A stretch of 64,000 nucleotides of DNA from Rhododendron vialii (Eukaryota; Streptophyta; Magnoliopsida; Ericales; Ericaceae). Under the pieces are notes generated by a model that did no database searches, was not told where the DNA came from, and was given only the letters and a program-made list of their open reading frames with translations. This document shows positions 11,356 through 22,559 of this stretch, piece after piece; the stretch's first letter is position 1; the number at the start of each line of letters is the position of its first letter. Both the position numbers and the translations under genes were made by a program. The stretch lies in NCBI RefSeq assembly GCF_030253575.1, contig NC_080563.1, positions 12,109,001 to 12,173,000 on the forward strand, written 5' to 3'.

Positions 11356-11717
11356 GAGCAAGTATATCATAATAGGCAAAGTGTATTTTAGTCATTTTAG
11401 AGAGTCAAACACACAAAAACACCCCTTGCAATAGCGTAGGTATATGCTTAGGTAAAATAAATTGAGCTACAGTGCTTAGGCATAAATACCGAAAGACTAT
11501 TCACTAGGTTTTGATTATTTTATTCTTTTTTGGTTCTTTTGCACTTTCTCTCTCTTCTCTAATTGGTTATTGATCACGTAATGAAATAATAATATTATAT
11601 TCAGAGATAGATAAAATAGAGAATAGTGGTATAGTATTGAAAGAAATATAGATATGTAAAATGAAAAATGTGTACTATTCACCATTTTTTTTTACCTAAT
11701 GACTTGTAAACTTGCTT
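11356..11717. mobile_element. MITE with GAGCAAGT ends and TTA duplication
   Basis: The left end GAGCAAGTATATC and the right end GTAAACTTGCTT are inverted. TTA flanks both sides (11353-11355 and 11718-11720). A close relative with a perfect GAGCAAGTTTACC inverted repeat lies at 42319-42682, and the two share internal sequence such as TAAAATGAAAAATGT. Non-coding. Confidence 0.7.
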
Positions 11718-11720
11718 TTA

Positions 11721-11884
11721 GAGCATTCACAGTGGAATAACCAAAATTATAAGGTTGTTAAAGTTAGTAATGTTTACTCAAAAAAGTGCTCACAGTGGCA
11801 TAACCAAACTTAACAACCTCTTAGCAACTCATCAAATTTTGGCCTTGGATAATCAAAACTATCAAATTTTTGCCAATAACCAAA

Positions 11885-11979
<95 letters not shown>

Positions 11980-12378
11980 AATGTTTCTAAGAAAAATATT
12001 TTTAAAAGAAGTTTTTTTTTACAAAAACAGTTAAACCATTTTTCAAAAACTGTTATTTTAAAAAAAACTGTCTTTTTTTCAAAAACTTTTTTGGAAAAGT
12101 GTTTTTCAAAATAAAAGGTTTCAAAAAAATATTTTCTATTTCGAATAACATGTTTTTATTAGTTTAAAAACTATTTTAAAAAATATATTTTATATGGTGA
12201 CAATTTTCAGATTTTTATAGGTTGAAAAAGTGATGTGGCAAGTTTTGATTATTCAATATTCGATTATAACACTGTGGACATCTACATTGCTAACCTTAGC
12301 AATTTCTTAAATAGATAATCAAAAGGTGATGTCGCAACTTTTGATTATCCAATTTTGATTAGTCCACTGTGGATGCTC
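11721..12378. mobile_element. PIF/Harbinger-like MITE with TTA duplication
   Basis: The left end is GAGCATTCACAGTGG and the right end CCACTGTGGATGCTC, a clean 15-bp inverted repeat with one mismatch. TTA flanks it at 11718-11720 and 12379-12381. It has the same ends as 4768-5223. The interior contains a 90-bp CT microsatellite (11887-11976). Confidence 0.85.
11887..11976. repeat. (CT)45 microsatellite
   Basis: An uninterrupted 90-bp CT run, the longest in the window, lies inside the MITE at 11721-12378. Confidence 0.95.
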
Positions 12379-12448
12379 TTAGCTCTCTCTCTTTTTTTTA
12401 ATCGTGGCTTGCATTAACTAGAAATGACGAAGTTTTTTTTTTTATTTT

Positions 12449-12466
12449 GGGGGGGGGGGGGGGGGG
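12449..12466. repeat. Poly-G tract (18 G)
   Basis: Eighteen consecutive G are followed by T and six more G. This is the longest G run in the window and has G-quadruplex potential. Confidence 0.85.
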
Positions 12467-12898
12467 TGGGGGGTTGTAAATTTTACTGACAATCTGACAC
12501 CATTGAAATTTGCCTTAATGACGAATACCCCATCACATATGAAAAATAATAATAAACCTTTTGTAATTTTCATGTACGTTTCACTCACACCCTCAATAGA
12601 CAATTGTCTGTCCAAACATGTTATGTGAATGAGTTCAAAATGACTTATATCTAAAAGTTCACTGTTTTTTTTTTTTTAATAATCAAAGGTAATATGAAAC
12701 TTTTTTTTTTTTTGATCAGAAGGTAATATGAAACTATCAACTCTACTTATATTGCATTAAAATAATTTTTTAACCATTGGAGGAGTTGTTTTGATAATAA
12801 AAAAAGGACACAATTTATGAACAAATATTTACTTTTTACTCGAAAGAAATGTTTTTAATTAGGAATGCAAATTTTATTACTTATGAGTCTAAAAATTA

Positions 12899-13086
12899 CT
12901 CCCTCCGTCCCAAAAAAACATTTTGTTCTTCAATTTTTTTATTTTCTTACACCAAATTAAAGTGCTCATTGAGTACTTTTATTTGGTATAAGAAAATATA
13001 AAATAATAATATGTAGAAATATAATTTTTTTTTGGTTTGAAATTGCTAGGATTCCCTTGGGGGACATTTAAGTGGGACAGAGGGAG
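12899..13086. mobile_element. Stowaway-like MITE
   Basis: The start CTCCCTCCGTCCC and end GGGACAGAGGGAG form the classic Stowaway (Tc1/mariner) terminal inverted repeat. TA dinucleotides flank it at 12897-12898 and 13087-13088. At 188 bp with no coding capacity it fits the family well. Confidence 0.92.
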
Positions 13087-13319
13087 TAAAAATTTAGAGC
13101 TTTTTATAATTTATTCTACTATTATAAAGGATGAATTTGTCAATATAACACACTTTTAGCTAATTTAGAGTAACATGTTTGTTGAATAGTAGTTGGTTGA
13201 GTATCGGTGAAATGATCATTGAAACCACAAGGGGTTAATATATAGTCATTTCCCATATGTGACCACGTGTCTTTCATTAAAGCAAACCTTAGGGAGTGTC
13301 AGTGAAATTTACCTTTTTT

Positions 13320-14945
13320 ATTTTGAGAACAAAGAGCAGAAATAAGCAAAAGGGAAACGAAATGCCAGCCTCATGAATCGCGTGTTGAGACAGTATATCA
13401 TATGAAAGAAACGATTCCTACCTATCATGTTTCTTTATCATTACAATAATGCAATTCTCGACGCATCTTTTGTCGAGATCTTTTAATAAACTCTTGTTGC
13501 CGATTAAAAAAAAAGAATGCAACTCACATGGTATACTAAACAGGATTACCATAGTATTGCTGAATACAAATTCAGCATCACATGTTAACAGTAAACTCCC
13601 ACACCCACCCCAACCCAAAAAAAAAAACCGCAACACGTGAGTTTCACAATATTATAATCAAAACAACCATCGAACAACATTGTACGTACACCTTCTTTCT
13701 TCAAAAATCTGATCGACTAGCTACTGTCGCCTCATTAACAAGTACGTAAACAAATACTGTTGCCTAATTAGAGCATCCACATGCAGTGGTAAACAAATAC
13801 TGTCGCCTGATTAACATCTCACTATTTGCACACTCTTGGTTTGTATTTATTTTTTATTTTTTTCAAAAGCTCTTGGTTCTTATTTGTCGATGGGTACGTT
13901 CTAATCGATTTCATTATTAAGTGATTTTTTCTTCGGTAAGTTTCCCGACACTCTTAAGATTTTCTTTAATGATAGATATCACTTTCACGCATGAGAAATG
14001 ACTATAAATCCCATGTGTTTCAATCTTCATTTTACCGATGCTCGACCAAACAAATGATGGAATAATGCCAAAAGTGGGTTATATTGCTAATTCACTCTTT
14101 TTCTTTTTGATCAAAACGGTTCACTCAACGAGTAAAAAATAACTGTCTGTTCATTAAAATTTTACAATTTGTTTTTACCAAATCAACTTTTCCAATTGGT
14201 AAAAATAAGTCTACTTGACTCAAAATAAGTGAGGTTAGAAAGGGTGAATTTTTATATGTAATTTACTATAGCTCATTTCATCATGTGTTTGGACAGACGA
14301 TTGCTGATTTGAGGTATTGATGAAACGAACATAGAAGTCATACGGGGTTCATTGTCATTTCTCATACGTAAAGAAGGTATCTGTCATTAAGGAAAACCTC
14401 AGGGTTACTGTGAGTGAAAGTTACCCTTTCTCTTTTGTGGAATTTCAATCGGGTAGTGATTTTCACACTCCCATTTTTTATAATCACACACTCTCTTTTT
14501 TGTCATTTTGTGATGTGAATTTACAATGTCGCCCTTCCAAGTTTGAAATAGTATACAAATAAAAGGTTAATTTTGTAAATTCATATCACAGAAAGACCAA
14601 AAAAGAAAAAGAAAAAGAGGAGTGTAATCAATAACACAATTAATTTCATTTTTCACACACTCTCATACTTTCATTTTTCTTGGTAGTTGATGTTCTGCTA
14701 AGATTTCTTGCATTGAGGTTGAAATAACAGTCGTGTTAATTTCTATTGAAACCAAATTATGTATACAATTATATCGAATTATAAAATATGTAATCAATAA
14801 CACAATTAATTGTTGTTTGACATACCCATCATCTTCACCATCGCTACCATTATTGACAATCAGGAGAAAGAGAGATAAAAACAGTTTTCTTGTAGCTACA
14901 TCAGACATCATCTTTGCTTGCCACTTAGATCGTTGAAAGTACCAT
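13320..14945. repeat. Duplicated intergenic unit, copy 3
   Basis: 13518-14945 matches 199-2005 in the same orientation, and 13320-13425 matches 2041-2190. Copy 1 lacks no large block relative to this copy, whereas this copy lacks two blocks of about 90 and 350 bp. A minus-strand open frame of 82 codons near its right end is frameshifted by 2 bp in copy 1, so it is not treated as a gene. Confidence 0.75.
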
Positions 14946-15017
14946 AAACATGATTTTCATTATAATTGAATTATTTCTAAATCAACACTATTGTCGATTA
15001 ATTCATATTGTCTTCTT

Positions 15018-15320
15018 CTTCTTTTTTGAACGGCGAAAAAGGGATATTATATTAATAATGAAAGAAGAAGTACAATATAAATTGAGAGCAAGATAAGATA
15101 GCATCACTATGTGAGAGTAACATCCCAACAAGGTTGACACCCTACACCACAGCAATCAAATGTTATTCAAGCTCCAAGGATTGACAAGAAATCAATTCAA
15201 ACAACGCCCAAATTACAAGATACACATAATAGCACGCCCAAATTAGAAGTCTTGTCCTGATAGTAGAACAATCATATCCTCCAAGTTCCTTGCACTTGAA
15301 AAATTAGCACATATCAAAAT
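15018..15320 (-). mobile_element. LINE-like 3' end
   Basis: Read on the minus strand the segment ends TTAATATAATATCCC, then TTTTTCGCCGTTC and a short A-rich tail. This is the form of a plant non-LTR retrotransposon 3' UTR. No reverse transcriptase remains in this piece, which suggests 5' truncation. Confidence 0.5.
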
Positions 15321-16480
15321 CGTCTTTGCACATTAATTCATATTGTCTTTGCACATCAAAATCGTCACTCTTCTAAAATACTATCATCAAACGTGTCAAT
15401 CTGCTTGAAATGTGGTGTTTTTTTTTTTTTTAAATCGGCAATGCTTGAAATGTGTTGTTCTCAAACAATCATATTCTTTATTTTTTTTTACTTTTCTATT
15501 TTAGTTACTCCAATCTATTTCGTATTATACGGTTGACTTCATCTTCAGCTATTGAGATTTATCATCATCTTTTGATTGGTTTCCATTCTTCCTTTATATT
15601 GACCACTAAAGTTAAATGTCATAAATCTTATTACTGTTTTGGCTTTGTTCTTTTTAAATTATTAGTCTGGTATTTTTTCAGTGTTATTTACTTTTTGAAA
15701 TTTGTTATTTAGTTTTCTGTCAAAATTTTTAGGAGGGATAATTTGTCTCAAAGAGAGGAATTAATTTAAAAAGAATAAAAAAGGAACCAAAGTTTCAAAA
15801 AAGTTCAAATAAAACGACACTAAAAAAAATTGAATTGACATGAATCTAACAAAAATTTAGAAAATTACAAACAAATTTACCGAAACAATAATTTAGGAAG
15901 ACCGGGGCTGTAAAAACTCATTTCATCTCGGCAAATGATTTTCACACCCTTGCTTGGCGAATGCACTCCTTTATTGTGTTTTAGTAGATGAAATCACGTA
16001 AAAGCTTCTCATATGAAAAGTGCATGCATCGAAAAAATAACTTCACCTACTAAAAAAAAAGAGTGCATTCATAAGTTAGAGGAGCATGAAAATCAATTTT
16101 TGGCGTGTGTGTGGAGCCCACACTTGTGAGTGTCAGTGTGTGGTTAGAGCATTGTTCATGTTTTCAATCACTTGACCCAATTCCTCATTGGTCGGTTGTT
16201 GGTTCATTCATCACGGGTTGTGCCCAAATGGATGGCCCATTACGATGGGCTTGTGTGTTACCCAGTGGCCAGTGGTCCTGTGACAAAAGGTGTACAAAGG
16301 CCAATTGCGAGACCAACTGCATACTCTCATTATTTATTTTTTACGAGTATTTTTTGAACCTAGTTTTCTATGAACTTTCGTTTTGGGTCTCTAGACTTAT
16401 CTCTCTATAAACACAGTCCCTAAAAAGTTGTATTTTCAATTATTACTCTCTTTTGTCTATCTATTTATTTCTCAGCCCTA
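15321..16480. other. Intergenic DNA, no gene seen
   Basis: The stretch is AT-rich with a less AT-rich island at 16100-16320. An open frame of about 100 codons there shows no recognisable domain and no codon signal I trust, so it is not called. Confidence 0.4.
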
Positions 16481-16492
16481 AATTGTTGGTCC

Positions 16493-16686
16493 CTTTTTTT
16501 TTAATAACCGAATGTCCGGACCAACTTATGCGTACCTTACTAATTCCGGAGCCCTGAAGGTAACGACTGAGCATAATTCCTAATGGCCCCAAGGTTTGAA
16601 ATGTTTCGGCCTCTGTGGAAATAAAACTTGTGATCTCATGGAAGAGCACTTGTTGCTTTCTCCAAATCATTTGATAAAAAAAAAAT
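16493..16686 (-). mobile_element. SINE with 10-bp target duplication
   Basis: Perfect direct repeats TTGTTGGTCC flank the element (16483-16492 and 16687-16696). On the minus strand it ends CGCATAAGTTGGTCCGGACA, then TTCGGTTATT and poly-A. The same 3' block appears at 19594-19739 and 56649-56702. Pol III boxes are degenerate, so the call rests on the tail and the duplications. Confidence 0.75.
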
Positions 16687-16776
16687 TTGTTGGTCCTGTT
16701 TACCATATTGGACTTCTCAAAAAATTGGCTATATATTTTTAAATTTATAATATTTTTTAATCAGATATAGATATGG

Positions 16777-17600
16777 ATAGATTTCAATTAATTTTATTAA
16801 AAAAATTATCGAAAAAAACATTATAGATCGTGACATATAGCCAATGTTGAGTGACACAAAAATAAAACAGGATAAACAATTTGGAACGTAGGGAATATAT
16901 CTCTCCCCTTCTTACCAAAAAAAAACCTCCAAAACATAAATAAACTAAACAAACTTGAGCGTCTAGGCCTAATTATCCCAAAAAAAAATTAAAAAAAAAA
17001 AATTGCAAAAGCAAAAGTGAAGTATAAAATCAAAAGGAAAAAATTCAAAATACCCCAAACCTTTACTCTAAATTTCAATTAGACTCTCAGACTTTTCAAA
17101 AAATCAATTTTACTCCCAACATTATCTTCCGTTAATCAAAACGACCCCTTCCGTTCAAATGACTAACAGATTTCGTTATAGATTTCAATTAATTTTATTA
17201 AAAAAATTATTAAAATCATAAAAAACATTATAGATTGTGACATATAGCCAATGTTAAGTGACACAAAAATAAAACAGGATAAACAATTTGGAATGTAGGG
17301 AATATATCTCTCCCCTTATTATCACAAAAAAATAAAAAAACCCTTCTTCAAAACATAAACTAAACAAACTTGAGCGTCTAGGCCTAATTATTCCAAAAAA
17401 AAAAAATTAAAAAAAAGAAAGAATTGCAAAAACAAAAGTGAAGTATAAAATCAAAAGGGAAAAATTCAAAATACCCCCAAACCTTTACTCTAAATTTTAA
17501 TTAGACTCTCAAATTTTTTTTAAAAAATCAATTTTACTCCCAACGTTATCTTCCATTAATCATTCTGACCTCTTCCGTTCAAATGATTAACGGATTTCGT
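16777..17600. repeat. Direct tandem duplication, two units of about 405-420 bp
   Basis: 16777-17178 and 17179-17600 are near-identical. Each begins ATAGATTTCAATTAATTTTA, contains GTGACATATAGCCAATGTT and TTGAGCGTCTAGGCCTAATT, and ends in the arm CCAAACCTTTACTCTAAATT...TTCCGTTCAAATGA. The second unit's last 145 bp also form the left arm of the inverted element ending at 18361, so the duplication crosses an element boundary. Confidence 0.8.
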
Positions 17601-18365
17601 TAAAAGCCCCGTTAAATAGCGTCCTGATCGAATTTTGATAATTCGAGCCGTTCAATGTGATCAGAACATGATTTTAGTGGTATCCACGAGAAATCAGCCA
17701 AAAAAAAATGTCTAGGAAGGCCTTCATCCGAGTAATTTTTTATTGAATAGTTCAATAAAAAATTGTTCTGATGAAGCCTTTTCCCGGTCATTTTTTTGTT
17801 GATTTTTTGTTAGTACTCTCAAATCATGTTTGGAACACATTGAACAGCTCGGATCATTGAAATTCTATCGGAAAAGGAGAGGTGTGGACTGATTCGGATT
17901 TTGTTCAAGTTAGGAGTCTGGATTTTGCTTTGGTCCGTAGCTCCCCTTTTCTGATCGAATTTCAATGATCCGAGCCGTTCAATGTGTTCAGAACGTGATT
18001 TTAAGGATATTTAAAAAAATTTGCAAAAAAAATGACTATTAAGGTCTTCATCCGAATAGTTTTTTATTGAACTATTCAATAAAAAATTGCTCAAATCAAA
18101 CCCTTCTTGATCTTTTTTTTTTCCCTGATTTCTTTAAGGTACCATTAAAATCACATTCTGAACACATTGAGCGGCTCAAATCATCGAAGTGCAATCGGGA
18201 CGCTATTTAACAGAACTTTTAACGAAATCCGTTAGTCATTTGGATGGAAGGGATCGTTTTGATTAAAGGAAGATAACGTTGGAAGTAAAATTGATTTTTT
18301 TGAAAGATTGGGAGTCTAATTGAAATTTAATGTAAAGTTTGGGGCGTACTTTGAAAATTTTCCAA
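17455..18365. mobile_element. Large palindromic element next to a gene start
   Basis: The left arm (17455-17620) and right arm (18200-18365) are inverted: ACCTTTACTCTAAATTT on the left matches AAATTTAATGTAAAGTTT on the right. Between them are two smaller palindromes (about 17618-17880 and 17946-18204). Both carry GATCGAATTT and GAGCCGTTCAATGTG on one side and CATTGA(A/G)C(A/G)GCTC on the other. The same small palindrome recurs at 41400-41700. The element ends about 80 bp before the start codon of the gene at 18444. Confidence 0.65.
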
Positions 18366-18443
18366 ATGAAAACGGATAAAATCATCCCCAAGGCCACGGA
18401 TAACAAACCAGACACTAAAAACGAGCTCAAAAAGGGCCGTCCC

Positions 18444-21400
18444 ATGGCCTCCTCTCTCACTACAGCCTACGCCACCATCGCTCCCTGCCGCACTGCGAAC
18501 TTCACTACACCAAGGCGTTCGGCAACCCGAATTCGCTGCATTGGATGGGTATATCTCTCTCTCTCTGACTCTCTCTCTTGATCGTTTTCTGTGAACACAC
18601 CTAGGATATCAGTGCGAACAATAATTGACCACCGAGGGGCGGTTCAGTGGTTAGAAACTCCAACTGGTTGGACAATGCCCAGGTTCAAGCCCCCATAGCC
18701 TCTTGCTGGGCTAAACATACTTCGAACGCCACCCGCACCTCGTACAACTTTAGCTTCGTACCCGACATAGATGCAGTGGGTTCCAATAAATAGTGGTATA
18801 GCTTGTTACCGACATAGGTGAAGTCGGTGGCGGATGCAGGATTTTTACTAAGTGGGGGCCAGAATTACATGTATTTGTACATTACTAACAAAAAATATAG
18901 GCTACAAGATAAATATTCCTACTTACTAGTTCTGAGAAGAAGATGACATTGTGTACAAATACATAATTACATTTAATTTTATAACCACAACTACTAGATG
19001 ACTTGAAATTTTTGGGGGGTTCTTCACACATCTATAGCGACTTTATCAACTTTTTTTTTCATTAAAGAGACTTGCAGGAATCGATCCTATATAACTTTTC
19101 CAAATTAATCTGAAAATATAGTATGGTTAGACGGATGGGATACCACACCTGCACTTTATTTTAAGCACCCAAAAAAAGAAAGAAAAGAACAATGATTGAT
19201 CACTCAACAGCACCGGACTTAAATTTGACTGTTGAATGTTGTTTGTGGTGAAGGAAGGACCCAGAAGGCTTGCTCGGGCCTCCCCAAACCGGTCACATAG
19301 CGAGGCGTGAGTTTCAGAGACAGATGAAGAGTGATGCCGAGGCCAGGGAAGCCTTCGAACGCAAGATTCGCCAAGAGAAAGAGCATCGCCGAGCTCTTCG
19401 ACAAGTAAGTTTAACCAATTATAGGTGACCAAATTTAGGTACCGTCCCATGTGGCAGCTCGTATACGGCTTGTTTGGCACACCCCTTGCTTATTAACTTA
19501 TCAATTTAAGCAGTAATCAAAGTAAATAAGAATTGCGGATCAAAAAAAAAAAGTAAATAAGAAGTGTAACCAAACAATTTTCAACCCCAATCGGTTAGGC
19601 CAAATGGCTGACCACATTTATACACCTAATGTTCCAAACCTTGAGGCCGATGGAGGTTTGCTCGGTCATTAACTCCAAGGCTGCAAGATTAGTTGAGGTG
19701 TACGCAAGCTTGCCCGGACGCCTGGTTATAAAAAAAAATGATTTTCGTATTCTTATTGCTAAACTGATTAAAAAAAAAAAAAAACAGTAAGACATTGATA
19801 TGCAAGGAACCCAGTGGGTCATAGTCCAATTTTGGTACATTTGGTACCCAAATGTAGTGCATAAATGTGATTGCCAATTCTGCATACATTATGAGTTTCA
19901 AGATAGGATTCCATTATTTTTGGAATTGGGTGCCTAGTAATTGAATTCACATATTGAAATCCTGACTGCTGTTGGGTGATTTTTTAATTGTAGTCTCGAG
20001 TTGTTCCAGATACTCTGGGGGAGTTAATCGAGTACTTTCTTGATACTGAAGCTCAGGAGATTGAGTTTGAGATTGCGAGATTGAGGCCTCGGTTAGTTAT
20101 TTAATTTCTTATGCCTATGTAGAGTATCTGTATGAGATTTTGCTCCTTTCACGTTCTGATCAAATTTATTTTTGCATTGCATTGCATTTAAGTTGAGGTA
20201 AGAATGAATCTACAAGCACGAACTCGGAATTTTCAAGTTTGCTCCATTCAATTCTGAATTTGATTAATAGAAACAATTTATGAGCTTGGATTAATGGATT
20301 GTGGAATTATTGATATTGGTTACTATTCAGACAATATTGCAACTTCTTGTATTTTCTGGTTGTCCATTTTCTTATAATCAATGAATTGCTTGTTAGCACT
20401 GAAGCAGGAAGACAAGCTAAACCTTAGTATCTAACGGCTTGGTATATCTAATGGTGACTCCAATATGTGATCACTGTCTTAAATTGATGAAATGACAATA
20501 TGTGATCAAATGATGCAAAACAGAAAATGGAAAGTTTTTCACACACGTGCGATGTCAATATGCCTTATCGAAAGTTTTTGCTCCCTGCCTCTTATCCTTT
20601 CAATTTTAACAAATTAAATGGGAGCATCGTAGTATCTTTGTGAATTGTGATTATGGAATAGAAAAGTCCTGCAGATTTGTGTAAGACAGATGTAGGCAGT
20701 GTATGTTCCATTCCCTAACTGTCCCATGCATGTATCCGATGAATACTCAGTTTTCAACTCCAGACCTTTTTTTTTTTCTTCCTAAAAGGAGATGAGAGGT
20801 AACATTTCAAAATTTTGCAGACTGAATGAGGAATTCTTTTCACACTTGAAATTTGAACTAGGACAACTCCGGTTTGCTGTTTCAAAAACTCAGGTTTGTC
20901 TTTGAGCTATAACTTACACTTAAATCCTAGACAGTTGTATGAGCAGAACTCAATATTTATATGCTGGTGGGTTCTGTAGGATACTGAAGACAGATTGTTT
21001 GAGCTGGAAGCATTGCAAAAGGCTTTGATGGAAGGAACAGGTTTGTTAAAGAGCACAAATATTAGCGTGGAGTGGAAGGATATGTACTATCTCTTGTATT
21101 CTTTAAATTCATTATGTTTTCTTCTTTTTTTTGCATATCTGAACAGAAGCTTATGATAAATTGCAAGCTGACCTCTTAAAGGCAAAGAAAAGCCTGACCA
21201 AAATTTTAACATCGAAGGATGTAAAAGCAACGGTATATACTCGAGGACTTCACATTCAATAAATTGTTATTCTTAACTTGTTCTTCTGAAATCATTCTAT
21301 TGCTCATTATGCAGTTACTAGACATGGTTGAGGGAAATGAGCTGAATAGATCTTTGTTGACTCTTCTCGATGAAAATATAGTAACTGCACAGAAGGATGG

Positions 21401-22559
21401 CCAGGTGAGAGACTTTCTGAAATTTAATTTAATTTTGCACTTTAGAATATCTTGTGGCTCTGTTTTGTATTCCTCAGAATGCACATAGTGAACACCTTAT
21501 GATGTTGCACTAAGAATAACAAAAATTGAAAATTATATTGGTTAAACTTCAGCCACCCAAAGAAAAAGGCAGAAAGATGAATTTTACTCTTAACACATAG
21601 TGCAGACTTTCAGTTTTCTCATCACAATATCCAACAATATCCTATTTTGTTTCGTTGATATTTTATCTATTAAATCTTCAGGGCAGTTGCTTTCTAGATA
21701 ATAAAATAAAGGTTGACAAAGCTGCTTCATTATCAACGATGCAGTTGAGATTATTGCCCATCTTTTGTTTGTAAATCAGTTCCATTAACTGCCTCATATG
21801 TTTCCAGTACTTTCCCCATCAAACCTTCGAATTGAAGGTGCAATTATTTGCATACAACCCTTGTTGCGCTTAAAATTTCATTTTCCAACCAGTCTCCTTA
21901 GAAGTGCCACTCATGGTAGATCTGAAAGATTGGCAATCTGCCAAGCACAGACCTTTGTTTTAACCAACAGTTAAATCATTTTGACCCCATTTAGACGATG
22001 ATATGAGATTATAACCCAATGCCAGAGGCTCTGAAGAAACATAACTGGGAAATACTTTAATAAGCTTCAAGTGGATTAGGAATCTTCCCTTTTACAATAC
22101 AGCACGTGAGTGTTGGCTTGTTTACCATGCATCCTGTTGAGATTATAACCCAATGCTGCCAGAGGCTCTGAAGAAACATAACTGGGAAATACTTCAATAA
22201 GCTTCATGTGGATAAGGAATCTTCCCTTTTACAATACAGCGTGTGAGAGTTGGCTTGTTTAGCATGCATCCTGTTAACATTTTCCTCTTCAACATGTATT
22301 AAACAGACAGATACTTGTTCTATTACTGCAGCCCCATGCATTGCTGTAATGTGGTTCATCTGTGTCCTAAAATTGCTTCTTTATTTAACTTAACGGATAA
22401 GAGCACTAATCATAGGGAACTCCAAACTTGTATCCAAAATGAATCTAAACTAAATTAAACTCCTGAACTAAACTAATGTTGATTTTCGTCCTGCAGAAAC
22501 AAGCTGTAGCGTTCATGGAAAAGCTTCGTGGGGCGATGCTGAAGTACATGACTGTTTAA
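18444..22559 (+). CDS. Conserved predicted chloroplast coiled-coil protein, function unknown
   Basis: Eight exons join in frame with GT-AG introns: 18444-18548, 19258-19404, 19994-20091, 20821-20893, 20980-21040, 21147-21232, 21315-21404 and 22497-22559, giving 240 codons before TAA. Residues 1-34 (MASSLTTAYATIAP then R/S/T-rich) look like a chloroplast transit peptide. The mature part opens WDPEGLLGPPQTGHIARREF, then a strongly charged helical stretch (residues about 55-84). SRVVPDTLGELIEYFLDTEA and acidic amphipathic helices follow to the C-terminus (KLRGAMLKYMTV). No catalytic motif, membrane segment or named domain is seen. The clean splicing and intact reading frame argue for a working gene; I infer a plastid structural or assembly protein but cannot name it. 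Intron 1 holds a tRNA-like SINE, intron 2 another SINE, and intron 7 a 135-bp tandem duplication. Exon 1 and its acceptor (weak pyrimidine tract before 19258) are the least certain parts. Confidence 0.82.
18633..18800 (+). mobile_element. tRNA-derived SINE in intron 1
   Basis: The sequence GGCGGTTCAGTGGTTAG fits a pol III A box, and GGTTCAAGCCCCC, 40 bp on, fits a B box. Both are at tRNA-like spacing on the plus strand. Downstream sequence ends without an obvious poly-A tail, so the right limit is approximate. Confidence 0.6.
19594..19739 (+). mobile_element. SINE in intron 2
   Basis: The head GGTTAGGCCAAATGGCTGAC resembles an A box. The tail reads TACGCAAGCTTGCCCGGACG, CCTGGTTAT and poly-A (19730-19738). 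This is the plus-strand form of the tail seen at 16493 and 56649. Confidence 0.65.
22005..22275. repeat. Tandem duplication (about 135 bp x 2) in the last intron
   Basis: Units 22005-22138 and 22139-22275 both start GAGATTATAACCCAATG and end ATGCATCCTGTT. They differ at a few bases and by a 3-bp insertion. They lie inside intron 7 of the chloroplast-protein gene. Confidence 0.9.

Noticed and set aside
14663..14911. Minus-strand 82-codon frame with a hydrophobic N-terminus (SDVATRKLFLSLFLLIVNN), resembling a signal peptide
   Set aside because: The duplicate at about 1735-1985 has a 2-bp insertion that breaks the frame, the rest shows no domain, and no further exon was found.
16105..16410. Plus-strand frame of about 100 codons in a less AT-rich island
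   Set aside because: No recognisable domain, and a second overlapping frame is open over part of the same stretch, so it is more likely chance.
18633..18710. A true tRNA gene suggested by A- and B-box-like motifs
   Set aside because: No acceptor stem or anticodon arm can be folded; the motifs fit a SINE head.
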